64,000 nucleotides of DNA from Gloeocapsopsis sp. IPPAS B-1203 (GTDB lineage Bacteria > Cyanobacteriota > Cyanobacteriia > Cyanobacteriales > Chroococcidiopsidaceae): positions 166,382 through 230,381 of the forward strand of contig NZ_PEIG01000010.1 of NCBI RefSeq assembly GCF_002749975.1, written 5' to 3'. Made by a program: the position numbers and the translations under genes. This document shows, one piece after another, positions 45,396 to 54,347 of the stretch. How positions within the stretch are numbered: the stretch's first letter is position 1; every line of letters starts with the position of its first letter. Under the pieces are notes generated by a model. It had not been told where the DNA came from, made no database searches, and was given only the letters and a program-made list of their open reading frames with translations.

Positions 45396-47766
45396 GATAA
45401 AAATCAGAATCGGAATTAAGATCTTCCAAATCAGAATTAAAATCGTCGTCGTTATCTTCTAGCAAACCCTCATCTTGGAGTAGATCGCCTTCGGCGTCAC
45501 CATTGACTGTGACTAAATCAATTTGTTGGCGATAGTAGTCTACATTTTTCACTTGGACAGCAACGCGATCGCCTAAGCGGTAAGCAGTACGACTTTTACG
45601 ACCAAAGAGTGCTTGTTGCCGCGCGCGATACTCATACCAATCGTCTTTGAGCGAGCTAACGTGAACTAACCCTTCAACGCGTAGTTGTTTACCATTAGCA
45701 TCTGGAACCGTAATTTCTACAAAAAAGCCGTAAGATTGAACACCAGTGATCAGCCCTTGAAAAACTTCTCCAGTCCGCTGTTTCATTAATTGTGCTTTTT
45801 GCAACCCAGCGAGATCTTCTTCGGCTTCTTGTACTTCTTTTTCGCGATCGTTCAGTTGCACAACAAGTCTGGCAAGATCTGTTTCTAACTCTTGCTGAAT
45901 ATCTGGTGGTAAGACATTCCACGTGACATTACCGTGAGCAGAACTATGTCGTAGGTTCACCCGCTCTTTGGCTCGTGTTGTCCGGCGATCGCGTCCTTGC
46001 TCAAATAAGGTGTGTAACACGCGCTGCAATAGTAAATCAGCATAACGCCATAAAGGCGAATTTCCTCGAGCGTAAGTTGGTAAGGCTAAACCAAAGTGCG
46101 ATTGGGGAGCAACGCTGTAAACACTTGGCTTAAGTGTCGCTTGCAGAAGATATGTCAGTACTTGCTCAGAGTCAGGTACTTGCGCAAATTGCTCGGTAAA
46201 CGCTTGAAAGTCAGCCGATGAAATATTGTCTTCTTGCTCAAGTTGCAGTTCTACACCGAGATTGCTTGCCAACTTGATCATCTCCTGCACATCTTCAGAA
46301 TCAGGAGCAGGTTGAGTGCGATAGATTGCAGGAATTTCCAAAGTTTGTAGATGTTGTGCGATCGCCTGATTTCCTAACAACAGCAACTCGGTTAGTAACG
46401 ATTTCACTGGTGCGTCATCGGCGACAACCACTCCCAATGACCCCTCATCATAGTAGGGGTAATCTTCTTGAGGTAGTTTTAGTTCAAAGCTACCACGTTG
46501 ATGCCTTTGGGTTTGTGCTGCTTGGCTAATAGCAGATAGCTGGCGGATCAGTTCAACAACTGCGGTGGGTAACTCATTAGACGTCGGCTCAGTTGGTTCC
46601 TGTTGACCATTGAGTGCTGCTTGTTGTGCTTTGATAATGGCTTGTGTTTGTTGTTCGCTGATGTGTTGATCGACCGCGATTACCGTAGGTTGAATCTCAA
46701 ACTCAACAATTTGTCCAGTATTAGAGTCAAGAATAAGCAGCACAGACATCGCTAATCTGTCGCTACCCGCTATCAATGAGCAGCGTTCTTGAACAGCTTC
46801 AGGAAACAGTGGTAATACTGTGTCTCTTAAGTAAACACTGCTACCTCGTTTGAGGGCTTCTTTATCTAAAGGTGAATCGGTTAAGATGTAATGGGCAACA
46901 TCTGTGATGTGAATTCCTAAGCGCCATCTTCCTTCTGAAGTTTTTTCTAAAGTCAAAGCATTTTCAATGCAGGCAGCGTCTGCTCTTTCTTGGGTGACGA
47001 TCGCTATTGTGAGGAGCGATCGCAAATCGAGTCGCTGTTTAATTTCAGTTTTGGTGATTTGACTCGGCAAGTTGGCAGCTGCAGCTAGTAAGCTTTCACT
47101 AAAACTGCGTGGCAGATCGTGTTTACAGCAAACTAAGTCAATATCCGCAGCTGCTTCTGCACTTCCGCCTAGAACCTGTACCACTCGACCTAGTGGTGGC
47201 GACTGTCCTAATGGATAGCGCAAAATTTCGACATGGATGAGGTGTTCAATTGCTTCTGTTAAGTTGATATCGCTTGGTGCTAAGTCAATTTCAAATAATA
47301 AGCGGTCATCTAGAGGAACGGCACGAAAACCTTTTTCAGTTTGTTTTAGCCGTGCGAGTAAGCTGTGATTGGCGCGTTCTAAAATTAAGCGAACTTCTCC
47401 TTCAGGACTGCGACGACGGCTACCTTCTTTTGTCAGTCGAACTAAAACGCGATCGCCATTCCATGCCGTACTTAAATGGCTTTCGCGGATATAAATATCT
47501 TCTGCGCCCTCTTCGTCTTGGATTGCAAAGCAAAATCCCTTACTCGAACAGCGGAGTTTGGCTTCAATAACTCCTTCTTCGGGTAGGCGTCGATACTTAC
47601 CACGTTCTTTAGCTAAGATGCCAATTTTTTCGAGGACTTCCAAGGTGATATGTAGCTTCGTTAGACTAGTGTCTTCGAGACAATCTAGTTTTTTCTCTAG
47701 TACCTTGGCAGCAACTAATTTATCATCATGAAAATTCGCAAGTAATGTAGCGATTGAAAATTCCAT
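45382..47766 (-). CDS. RNase II/R-family (RNB domain) protein with altered catalytic motif, 794 residues
   Basis: By fold this is a VacB/RNase II family 3'-5' exoribonuclease: N-terminal cold-shock-like domains, an RNB domain from about residue 245 (RLDLRSLLTIAIV, GRWRLGIHITDVAHYI, RGSSVYLRDTVLPLFPEAVQ) and a C-terminal S1 domain near residue 665 (GEVFQGLITGVQSYGFFVEI), then an acidic tail (DNDDDFNSDLEDLNSDSD). However, where E. coli RNase R reads TIDGEDARDFDDA, this protein reads TQERADAACIENA, so the catalytic aspartates are replaced. It may be a degenerate or differently acting family. The end overlaps the ubiX start by 14 bp. Confidence 0.88.
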   Translation of the reverse strand: MEFSIATLLANFHDDKLVAAKVLEKKLDCLEDTSLTKLHITLEVLEKIGILAKERGKYRRLPEEGVIEAKLRCSSKGFCFAIQDEEGAEDIYIRESHLSTAWNGDRVLVRLTKEGSRRRSPEGEVRLILERANHSLLARLKQTEKGFRAVPLDDRLLFEIDLAPSDINLTEAIEHLIHVEILRYPLGQSPPLGRVVQVLGGSAEAAADIDLVCCKHDLPRSFSESLLAAAANLPSQITKTEIKQRLDLRSLLTIAIVTQERADAACIENALTLEKTSEGRWRLGIHITDVAHYILTDSPLDKEALKRGSSVYLRDTVLPLFPEAVQERCSLIAGSDRLAMSVLLILDSNTGQIVEFEIQPTVIAVDQHISEQQTQAIIKAQQAALNGQQEPTEPTSNELPTAVVELIRQLSAISQAAQTQRHQRGSFELKLPQEDYPYYDEGSLGVVVADDAPVKSLLTELLLLGNQAIAQHLQTLEIPAIYRTQPAPDSEDVQEMIKLASNLGVELQLEQEDNISSADFQAFTEQFAQVPDSEQVLTYLLQATLKPSVYSVAPQSHFGLALPTYARGNSPLWRYADLLLQRVLHTLFEQGRDRRTTRAKERVNLRHSSAHGNVTWNVLPPDIQQELETDLARLVVQLNDREKEVQEAEEDLAGLQKAQLMKQRTGEVFQGLITGVQSYGFFVEITVPDANGKQLRVEGLVHVSSLKDDWYEYRARQQALFGRKSRTAYRLGDRVAVQVKNVDYYRQQIDLVTVNGDAEGDLLQDEGLLEDNDDDFNSDLEDLNSDSDFYLDEE

Positions 47767-48521
47767 TGAGAAAACCGACCTTTGGTCAAAAAATTATTTG
47801 TGTTGTCCTTTGGTGTCATGTGTCGTTGCCTACGCAACTGTAGCAGCGCTGAGGGAACTTAAGAACAAACTGCAGTTGTTTTACCTAATTGATAAATACA
47901 GGTTCTCTACCCACTTTCTGCAGCTTATGCCTTGATTTCGATTTGCTTGCGGCAGAGTAGCGTTGACATACCATATCAGTGTATTCCTCTTTGTGAGGAA
48001 CAGCAGGTACTCCACACATTGGATGCTACAACAATATTACTGTTATTCACATCCTTAATATCTACAGATAAACTGTCGACAGATAGCAAGCAACACTAAC
48101 TGCGATGTGAGTTGGCGACGCTTGATGTCTTAGAAGTGAACGGTACACCGGAATTAAACTCCGGGGAAAAGCGTTCACCGCATTCCGCGGTCACTGTTTG
48201 TTAGACTGCAGTTGTGAGTTTAATGATACTGCCGAGCATCGTTACCTTATTTGTAGGATTGGTAACACTAAATTCAGCAGCAAGCAGACACCAAAAGAGT
48301 GAACCCTACTATATTTTAGATAAGAAATGTACTTAGGCAAAGGATTTTTCCGGCGATCGCCAAAATAAAATAGTAAATAAGGTAATCCGTGCATACTTGG
48401 ATGAGGTTAAAAGGAAAACCTACAGGACTTCAAGTGAATTTTTAATCAGACTCAGTTCCAAAGCATGAATTTACTCTCACAAGTTAAACTCTCCCACCTC
48501 AAGCAGTAGTTAATCATACTT
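47767..48521. other. long intergenic region, no gene
   Basis: The 755 bp between the divergent RNB gene and the 277-residue gene hold no credible open frame. There is a short hairpin TTCCTC/GAGGAA (47984-48000) and a structured segment at 48099-48220 (separate entry). The 11-mer ACTGCAGTTGT occurs twice (47869-47879 and 48205-48215). A TTGACA at 47963-47968 has no -10 box at the right spacing. Confidence 0.45.
48099..48220. ncRNA. candidate structured RNA element flanked by direct repeats
   Basis: Near-identical strings ACTGCGATGTGAGTT (48099-48113) and ACTGCAGTTGTGAGTT (48205-48220) flank a segment with nested pairing. GTGAACG (48136-48142) pairs with CGTTCAC (48172-48178); inside it, CCGGA (48148-48152) pairs with TCCGG (48160-48164). 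A third stem ACCGC/GCGGT (48177-48181 with 48187-48191) follows. No T-run lies behind it, so it is not a terminator. Strand, transcription and function are unknown; a small RNA, an mRNA leader or a miniature repeat are all possible. Confidence 0.4.
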
Positions 48522-49355
48522 ATGTTGGCGCAATTGTTTTTTGCTCGCTATCCTACGGGCAATCTCCTGTCTGAATTAGTCGAGATTTATGAAGGAAAAT
48601 TTATTGTACAAGCAACCATTCAAATAGATGGCACAACTCGTGTTACAGGTATGGCAGCCGCAGAAACAATTGAACTTGCGGAAGATCAAGCCCGCGAACG
48701 AGCTTTACTTGTATTGATGCAACCTGCTACTACGACACCAGTATCACCAAGCCTGCTGCAGACGACACCGGACACCGCATCCAAACATCAACCAGAAGCC
48801 AAATTAGAATTATCTAATTTATTACACTCCCCGCAGCACAAAACTGATCGCGTTTCTGTAGACTCTCCTACTGCTGCAACAAGCGAATCAGATATAGACG
48901 TATTGAGCCTCTCAAATATTGACAGCGAGCAAGCACATCCAGTGTGGAATAATGCTACACCACTGCGATCGCGCGATCAAGAATTTCAGGATGAAACAGC
49001 AGTTGCCACAGTCGGGTCGCCGATCGATTTATCAGACGCACTGTTAAAAATCGATGTTTTTCTGAAGCGCTTGGGCTGGAGTACAGAGCACGAAAGCGAG
49101 TATCTAGAAAGAACTTACAAAAAGCGATCGCGTCAGTTCTTGACAGAGTCCGAAGTCGTAGAATTCCAAAACTATTTAGAATTACTGGCTAAAACAGGTG
49201 ATGAAATGAAGCGTCTCAAGTGGAGTGTGCAACAAGGAAGAGATTATTTACTTCAAACATACAACAAGCGCAAGCGGACTTCATTGACGCATCAAGAGTT
49301 ACTGGAATTCTTGCAATATTTAGAATCCCAGCCTTCCTCTCAAGATGTAACTTAA
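48522..49355 (+). CDS. hypothetical protein with N-terminal dsRBD-like region and duplicated C-terminal motif, 277 residues
   Basis: I recognise no named family. The N-terminal 70 residues (YEGKFIVQATIQIDGTTRVT, AAETIELAEDQARERALLVL) have the strand-strand-helix order seen in small RNA-binding folds. Residues 75-165 are a polar, proline/serine-rich linker. The C-terminus carries two copies of one motif: LGWSTEHESEYLERTYKKRS, RQFLTESEVVEFQNYLE, and then LKWSVQQGRDYLLQTYNKRK, RTSLTHQELLEFLQYLE. Their spacing of about 42 residues is regular. The gene ends 1 bp from the convergent clpP. Confidence 0.7.
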   Translation: MLAQLFFARYPTGNLLSELVEIYEGKFIVQATIQIDGTTRVTGMAAAETIELAEDQARERALLVLMQPATTTPVSPSLLQTTPDTASKHQPEAKLELSNLLHSPQHKTDRVSVDSPTAATSESDIDVLSLSNIDSEQAHPVWNNATPLRSRDQEFQDETAVATVGSPIDLSDALLKIDVFLKRLGWSTEHESEYLERTYKKRSRQFLTESEVVEFQNYLELLAKTGDEMKRLKWSVQQGRDYLLQTYNKRKRTSLTHQELLEFLQYLESQPSSQDVT

Positions 49356-49356
49356 A

Positions 49357-49965
49357 CTAACTCGCAACTGCTACAGGACGATTACCAACTGAAGTACGGT
49401 TAATGACTTGATCGATGAGTCCGTAGTTTTGAGCTTCATCGGGAGACATAAAAAAGTCCCGTTCTGTATCTTGCTCGATCCGCTCCATTGGCTGATTTGT
49501 GTGCGCTGCCAAATACTCATTAAGACGGCGCTTGTGGTACAAAATCTCCTTAGCTTGGATTTCAATATCAGTTGCTTGTCCTTGCGCACCTCCCAAGGGT
49601 TGGTGAATCATGATGCGAGCATTTGGTAAACTCATTCGCTTACCTTTCGTACCAGCACTGAGCAGAAAAGCCCCCATACTTGCTGCAAGTCCAGTACAAA
49701 TCGTACAAACATCCGGTCGAATGTGATTCATCGTATCAAAAATTCCCATTCCTGCCATTACAGAACCACCAGGAGAGTTGATATACAGATAAATGTCTTT
49801 TTCTGAGTCCTCGGCATCAAGAAATAAGAGTTGGGCAACAATTAAGTTTGCTAAATTGGCATCGATTTGTTGTCCCAAAAAAATAATCCGCTCGCGCAAC
49901 AATCGAGAGTAAATATCGAAGGCGCGTTCACCGCGACCTGATTGTTCAATAACAATAGGAATCAT
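49357..49965 (-). CDS. clpP: ATP-dependent Clp protease proteolytic subunit
   Basis: ClpP is the barrel-shaped serine protease that works with ClpX or ClpC. The catalytic serine is in [19 protein letters not shown] at about residue 100, the histidine in [20 protein letters not shown], and the aspartate in [19 protein letters not shown]. The N-terminus [20 protein letters not shown] is typical. At 202 residues it has normal length. Cyanobacteria usually have several clpP genes; no clpX is next to this one. Confidence 0.95.
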   Translation of the reverse strand: MIPIVIEQSGRGERAFDIYSRLLRERIIFLGQQIDANLANLIVAQLLFLDAEDSEKDIYLYINSPGGSVMAGMGIFDTMNHIRPDVCTICTGLAASMGAFLLSAGTKGKRMSLPNARIMIHQPLGGAQGQATDIEIQAKEILYHKRRLNEYLAAHTNQPMERIEQDTERDFFMSPDEAQNYGLIDQVINRTSVGNRPVAVAS

Positions 49966-50031
49966 GCTAAATTTGCTCGTTGTCTTAGCTTTTCTTAATT
50001 TTATCGAGAAGATGTCTAAATTGGAGCAGAG

Positions 50032-50085
50032 GAGCGAGGGGCGTTAGCGTAGCGGGACGAAGTCCGGAGCGAGGAGCAAGTTAAA
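50032..50085. repeat. interspersed repeat fragment upstream of the DUF255 gene
   Basis: GAGGGGCGTTAGCGTAGCGGGACGAAGTCC with flanking GGAGCGAGGAGC shares GACGAAGTCC with the extra module of copy A (31417-31430) and shares the 'GTTAGCGTAGCGG' wording, as its reverse complement, with 31340-31350 and 39975-39985. AAAACTCAAAACTCATAACTC units follow. It is therefore made of the same modules as the larger elements. Confidence 0.6.
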
Positions 50086-50190
50086 ACAATTCTTTTAATT
50101 CAAAACTCAAAACTCAAAACTCATAACTCATAACTATTCACTCCCTCCTCTCCGCTAGACTAAGCAAAGACGGCAAATGCAAATAGAATT

Positions 50191-52302
50191 ATGACTAATC
50201 GCCTTGCCCAAGCTCAAAGCCTTTACTTACGCAAACACGCAGAAAATCCGATTGACTGGTGGACTTGGTGTGATGAAGCTTTGGCAACAGCAAAAGCAGA
50301 AAACAAGCCTATTTTTCTTTCCATAGGCTATTCTAGTTGCCACTGGTGTACTGTCATGGAAGGGGAAGCCTTCTCAGATGCGGCGATCGCAGAGTATATG
50401 AATGCTCACTTTATCCCCATAAAAGTAGATCGCGAAGAACGACCTGACCTCGATAGCATCTACATGCAAGCTTTACAAATGATGGTAGGTCAAGGGGGAT
50501 GGCCATTAAATATTTTTATTGCTCCTGATGATTTAGTTCCGTTTTATGGAGGTACTTACTTCCCTGTAGAACCGCGCTATGGGCGTCCAGGTTTTTTACA
50601 AATATTACAAGCAATTCGCCGCTACTACGACACTGAAAAACAAGACTTACTGGCGCGTAAAGCTGCGATCTTAGAAGCAATTCAAAAAAGTGCGGTCTTA
50701 CCTCAAACTCAACAATCTGCTGAAGATCTCCTGCGTAAAGGAATAGAAACTAATACTAGTGTTATTACACCGCATGATTATGGCACGCAATTTCCGATGA
50801 TGCCCTATGCCGAGTTAGCGCTACGTGGTACTCGGTTTCATCATTCTTGGCGTTATGACATTAAACAAGTGTGTCAACAGCGTGGCTTAGATTTAGCCAC
50901 AGGTGGAATTTTTGATCATGTTGGTGGTGGATTTCATCGTTACACTGTCGATCCGACATGGACAGTGCCGCATTTTGAAAAGATGCTCTACGACAATGGT
51001 CAAATCGTGGAGTATCTCGCGAATTTATGGGCTGCTGGAGTTCAAGAACCAGCAATTGAGCGAGCGATCGCATTAACTGTGCAATGGCTCAAGCGAGAAA
51101 TGACAGCTTCTGAAGGTTACTTTTATGCAGCGCAAGATGCTGATAGTTTCACTCATCCAAACGAAACTGAGCCAGAAGAAGGCGCTTTCTACGTTTGGAC
51201 TTATAATGAGTTGCAACAGATCCTCTCGCCAGCAGAATTAGCGGAGGTGGAGCAACAATTTACCGTAACTCCCCAAGGCAATTTTGAAGGGCAAAATGTT
51301 TTACAGCGGCGACACTTTGATCAGTTAAGTGAGAGCGTAGAACAGGCGTTATCCAAGCTTTTCACTGTACGTTATGGTGCAGCATTAGAGTCGTTGGATG
51401 TGTTTCCACCAGCGCAAAATAATCAAGAAGCAAAAACTCAAAATTGGTCTGGTCGTATTCCTGTAGTAACAGATACAAAAATGATTGTTGCTTGGAATAG
51501 CTTAATGATTTCTGGGCTAGCAAGAGCGTATGCAGTTTTCAAAAAAGCGGACTATTTAGAGGCTGCGCTCGCAGCGGCTCACTTTATTTTGAATCATCAG
51601 AGTGTGAATGGACGCTTTCACCGTCTGAATTACGAGGGACAAACAAGTGTGATTGCTCAATCTGAGGATTATGCTTTGTTTATTAAAGCCTTGCTAGATT
51701 TGCACCAAGTCATGCAGGAAAAAGACGAACCAGCTGCTTGGCAATTTTGGTTAGAGAAGGCGATCGCGCTGCAAGCTGAATTTGATGAGTATTTGTGGAG
51801 CATAGAGCTAGGTGGTTACTATAACACCGCGAGTGATGCAAGTCAAGATCTCATTGTCCGCGAACGAAGCTATGCTGATAATGCGACTCCAGCAGCTAAC
51901 GGAGTGGCGATCGCAAATTTAATGCAGCTAGCCTTATTAACCGAAGACCTGACTTATCTTGACAAAGCTGAGCAAGGGTTACAAGCTTTTAGTAGTATCA
52001 TGGATTCTGCTCCGCAAGCCTGCCCAAGTTTATTTTTAGCTTTAGATTGGTATCGCAACTGCACTCTCATTCGCAGTACTCCAAAGCAGTTAGAGAGTCT
52101 TCTGGGTGAGTATCTACCAACAAGTGTCCTTGCCGTAGCAACAGATTTACCAACCAATGCTTTAGCACTAGTCTGTCAAGGACTATCTTGTTTACCTCCG
52201 ATCTCCAGTCAAGCTGAACTATTAGAGCAAGTTTGGCAAAGTCAAATCAGGGGTGAGGAGCGAGGGGGAGCCAGTGCATTGCGGAGGTGTCCTCCGTTGT
52301 AG
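50191..52302 (+). CDS. DUF255 thioredoxin-like/glycosidase-like protein (YyaL/SPATA20 family), C-terminus from a repeat
   Basis: The N-terminal domain is a thioredoxin fold with the redox pair in SIGYSSCHWCTVMEGEAFSD, then VDREERPDLDSIYMQALQMM and GGWPLNIFIAPDDLVPFYGG. The rest is a long alpha-alpha barrel like N-acylglucosamine epimerases (DHVGGGFHRYTVDPTWTVPH, KMIVAWNSLMISGLARAY). The role of this family is not known; redox and sugar-related functions have been proposed. At 703 residues it is about family size. The last 17 residues (RGEERGGASALRRCPPL) are encoded by repeat copy C and so are not original to the protein. Confidence 0.9.
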   Translation: MTNRLAQAQSLYLRKHAENPIDWWTWCDEALATAKAENKPIFLSIGYSSCHWCTVMEGEAFSDAAIAEYMNAHFIPIKVDREERPDLDSIYMQALQMMVGQGGWPLNIFIAPDDLVPFYGGTYFPVEPRYGRPGFLQILQAIRRYYDTEKQDLLARKAAILEAIQKSAVLPQTQQSAEDLLRKGIETNTSVITPHDYGTQFPMMPYAELALRGTRFHHSWRYDIKQVCQQRGLDLATGGIFDHVGGGFHRYTVDPTWTVPHFEKMLYDNGQIVEYLANLWAAGVQEPAIERAIALTVQWLKREMTASEGYFYAAQDADSFTHPNETEPEEGAFYVWTYNELQQILSPAELAEVEQQFTVTPQGNFEGQNVLQRRHFDQLSESVEQALSKLFTVRYGAALESLDVFPPAQNNQEAKTQNWSGRIPVVTDTKMIVAWNSLMISGLARAYAVFKKADYLEAALAAAHFILNHQSVNGRFHRLNYEGQTSVIAQSEDYALFIKALLDLHQVMQEKDEPAAWQFWLEKAIALQAEFDEYLWSIELGGYYNTASDASQDLIVRERSYADNATPAANGVAIANLMQLALLTEDLTYLDKAEQGLQAFSSIMDSAPQACPSLFLALDWYRNCTLIRSTPKQLESLLGEYLPTSVLAVATDLPTNALALVCQGLSCLPPISSQAELLEQVWQSQIRGEERGGASALRRCPPL

Positions 52303-52313
52303 CAACTGGCGTC
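52269..52313. repeat. modular interspersed repeat, copy C (short form)
   Basis: AGCCAGTGCATTGCGGAGGT to AGCAACTGGCGTCGAGGGGC. It is the same orientation as copy B but lacks the middle (GAGGAGCCACTGCGTTGCGG and the following CCCCTC stretch). It keeps the palindrome CGGAGGTGTCCTCCG. It supplies the stop codon of the DUF255 gene (TAG in TTGTAGCAACTGG). Confidence 0.85.
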
Positions 52314-52349
52314 GAGGGGCGAGTGAAAGAGTGGTTGGTCGTTTCTTAA

Positions 52350-54206
52350 TTATGGACTAGGGGATACTTCAGGAATTGGTTGACTAGGGGGAATGCGTTC
52401 AATAGAAATTAGCGAATCCATGACTAACTTAACAATGGGGGCTGCAACTGTAGAACCGTAGGCAATTCCTTTTGGTTCGTCTACAATTGCTAGGACGACG
52501 TAACGCGGAGCTTCTATCGGCATCATTCCCACAAAACTGGTAATGACAGCACCACTACGATAGCCGCGACTACTTGTGTTAGCTTTTTGCGCTGTCCCAG
52601 TTTTGCCACCAATGCGGTATCCTGGCACCTGCGATGCTTTGCCGCTTCCTTGAAGCACTACTGTTTCTAGCATCTCAACCAGAGTTTGTGTTGTTTTTGG
52701 AGAGAAAACTGTTCTGGGTTGCGGTAAACTAGGTTGTTGAAGCCGACCTTGGCTATCTATTAATCCCCTGACAACATGAGGTGTGACTAACTTACCACCA
52801 TTAGCTAAAGCAGCATGAAGTTGTACAAGCTGAATTGGTGTGAGTGAAAATCCTTGACCGAAAGACGCAGTTGCCGGTTCAATTGGAGAAGAAACAAATT
52901 TCGCTTGATTTTTTAACTGACCTCGTGCTTCAAAGGGGAGATCTATGCCTACAGTTTTTCCTATCCCCAGCTTTTGCAGCCAGTTGTAGTAAACATCGGG
53001 TTTGAGGCGTTGCATAACTTGCACCATGCCGACGTTGCTGGAGTGTTGCAAGATACCAGTAATAGAGAGAGAGAGATTGTCTTCTTTTTCTGCATTGCGG
53101 ATCGACCAACCGCCAACTTTAATGGTGTCAGGATCGGGGAAGACATCATTGGGTTGAATGACTTGCTCTTCTAGAGCGATCGCGATATTTATTGGCTTAA
53201 AGGTAGAGCCAGGTTCATAAAGATCTGCCAGTAACCAATTTCTAAAGGAGTTGACGTCAGAGTTGAAATACTCATTAGGATTATAAGAAGGCTCAGAAAC
53301 TAAACTCAAGATCGAACCATCTTGAACATCCATCACAATCACGCCACCACGCTGGGCACTAAACTTTTGCATTTGTTCTCTCAACGCAACTCGTGCAGCG
53401 CGCTGCAATCGGGTGTCGAGTGTGAGTTGCAATTTCCAATCCTCACCATGAACAAAGCCCTCAGGAATGCGACCGCTGAGTAATGCCCCGTTACCAGTTT
53501 TCCTAAACTCTATTGTTTGTGCTGAGCGCTCAAGTAATTGTTCCTGACTGTACTCTATCCCTGCCTGACCGCGACGGTCGATATCAACATAGCCAACTAC
53601 ATCTGCAACGACATTCTCTTGAGGATACAGACGCGAGTACTCTCGAACTAAATCTAAGCCGTTTGCTCGCAGCTTTCTAAGCTTGTCTGCAACTTCTTCT
53701 GACAAAGCTGGGGCTAGCCGAATACCACTTTTCTTGTTCTTAAATCCATCGATGAATAAATCCGTAATATCCGCCGTCGGACGAGCCAAAATTTTAGCAA
53801 CATCAGTGGCAACGGTTTCTGCTTCTGAGTCACTTTTAAATTGATTGGGATGAACGTATAGCGTGTATACCTGACGATCAATCGCCAAGACGTTATCGTT
53901 ACGATCGACAACTTGACGGCGAGGAATATACGGATTTACATAGGTGGTCTGTTGCTGTCGCGCCCTTCTCAGCAGTTCTGATGAATGCACAACTTGGAGA
54001 TGATACAAGTTGCCCGCAAGTACTAAACTACTAGCAAACAATACACCCCACACAAGGATCAAGCGAAAGTAAGGTGTTGTTCCACTTTTTTGGTGTTTAT
54101 TCAGCGTCTTCCTGGCTTTCTGCTGAGATTTTGTGCTCTGAGTGTTCATTGTTACTACTGTACGACGCCTGCGGTCAAAGCTACCAGGAGGGACTGAAGT
54201 AGGCAT
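52350..54206 (-). CDS. ftsI: penicillin-binding protein transpeptidase, FtsI/PBP2-like
   Basis: FtsI is the septal peptidoglycan cross-linking enzyme. A short basic cytoplasmic tail is followed by one membrane helix (RLILVWGVLFASSLVLAGNL), the pedestal/dimerisation domain (RDRR-type segments RRQVVDRNDNVLAIDRQVYT, VADVVGYVDIDRRGQAGIEY) and the transpeptidase domain with the active serine in LYEPGSTFKPINIA (about residue 334), SSN in QHSSNVGMVQ and KTGT in YRIGGKTGTAQKA (about residue 535). It is complete at 618 residues. The FtsL-like gene upstream on the same strand supports the divisome assignment. A second start at M21 is possible. Confidence 0.92.
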   Translation of the reverse strand: MPTSVPPGSFDRRRRTVVTMNTQSTKSQQKARKTLNKHQKSGTTPYFRLILVWGVLFASSLVLAGNLYHLQVVHSSELLRRARQQQTTYVNPYIPRRQVVDRNDNVLAIDRQVYTLYVHPNQFKSDSEAETVATDVAKILARPTADITDLFIDGFKNKKSGIRLAPALSEEVADKLRKLRANGLDLVREYSRLYPQENVVADVVGYVDIDRRGQAGIEYSQEQLLERSAQTIEFRKTGNGALLSGRIPEGFVHGEDWKLQLTLDTRLQRAARVALREQMQKFSAQRGGVIVMDVQDGSILSLVSEPSYNPNEYFNSDVNSFRNWLLADLYEPGSTFKPINIAIALEEQVIQPNDVFPDPDTIKVGGWSIRNAEKEDNLSLSITGILQHSSNVGMVQVMQRLKPDVYYNWLQKLGIGKTVGIDLPFEARGQLKNQAKFVSSPIEPATASFGQGFSLTPIQLVQLHAALANGGKLVTPHVVRGLIDSQGRLQQPSLPQPRTVFSPKTTQTLVEMLETVVLQGSGKASQVPGYRIGGKTGTAQKANTSSRGYRSGAVITSFVGMMPIEAPRYVVLAIVDEPKGIAYGSTVAAPIVKLVMDSLISIERIPPSQPIPEVSPSP

Positions 54207-54235
54207 ATGGCAAGATTCTTAAAGTTATGAGTGTT

Positions 54236-54256
54236 GAGTCGTGAAGTGTTGAGTTT
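54236..54256. repeat. interspersed repeat GAGTCGTGAAGTGTTGAGT, copy 4
   Basis: Exact 19-bp core followed by TTAAGC, in the 141-bp spacer between ftsI and the FtsL-like gene. It is preceded by GAGTGTT and followed by further GTTTTGAGTGTTGAGTT units and by TCACTAGCTACTAGTCACTC repeats. Confidence 0.85.
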
Positions 54257-54347
54257 AAGCAAGTTTTGAGTGTTGAGTTAAGAAAGTTTTTAATTCAAAT
54301 TTCTTTCACTAGCTACTAGTCACTCATCACTCACTCCTCACTCTTAT

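Noticed and set aside
47963..47986. Promoter with TTGACA at 47963-47968
   Set aside because: No acceptable -10 hexamer at 16-18 bp spacing.
48060..48250. Known housekeeping RNA (6S RNA, RNase P RNA, tmRNA or SRP RNA) as identity of the structured segment
   Set aside because: None of the conserved strings of these RNAs was seen and the two ends do not close into a terminal stem, so only a generic structured-element call is made.
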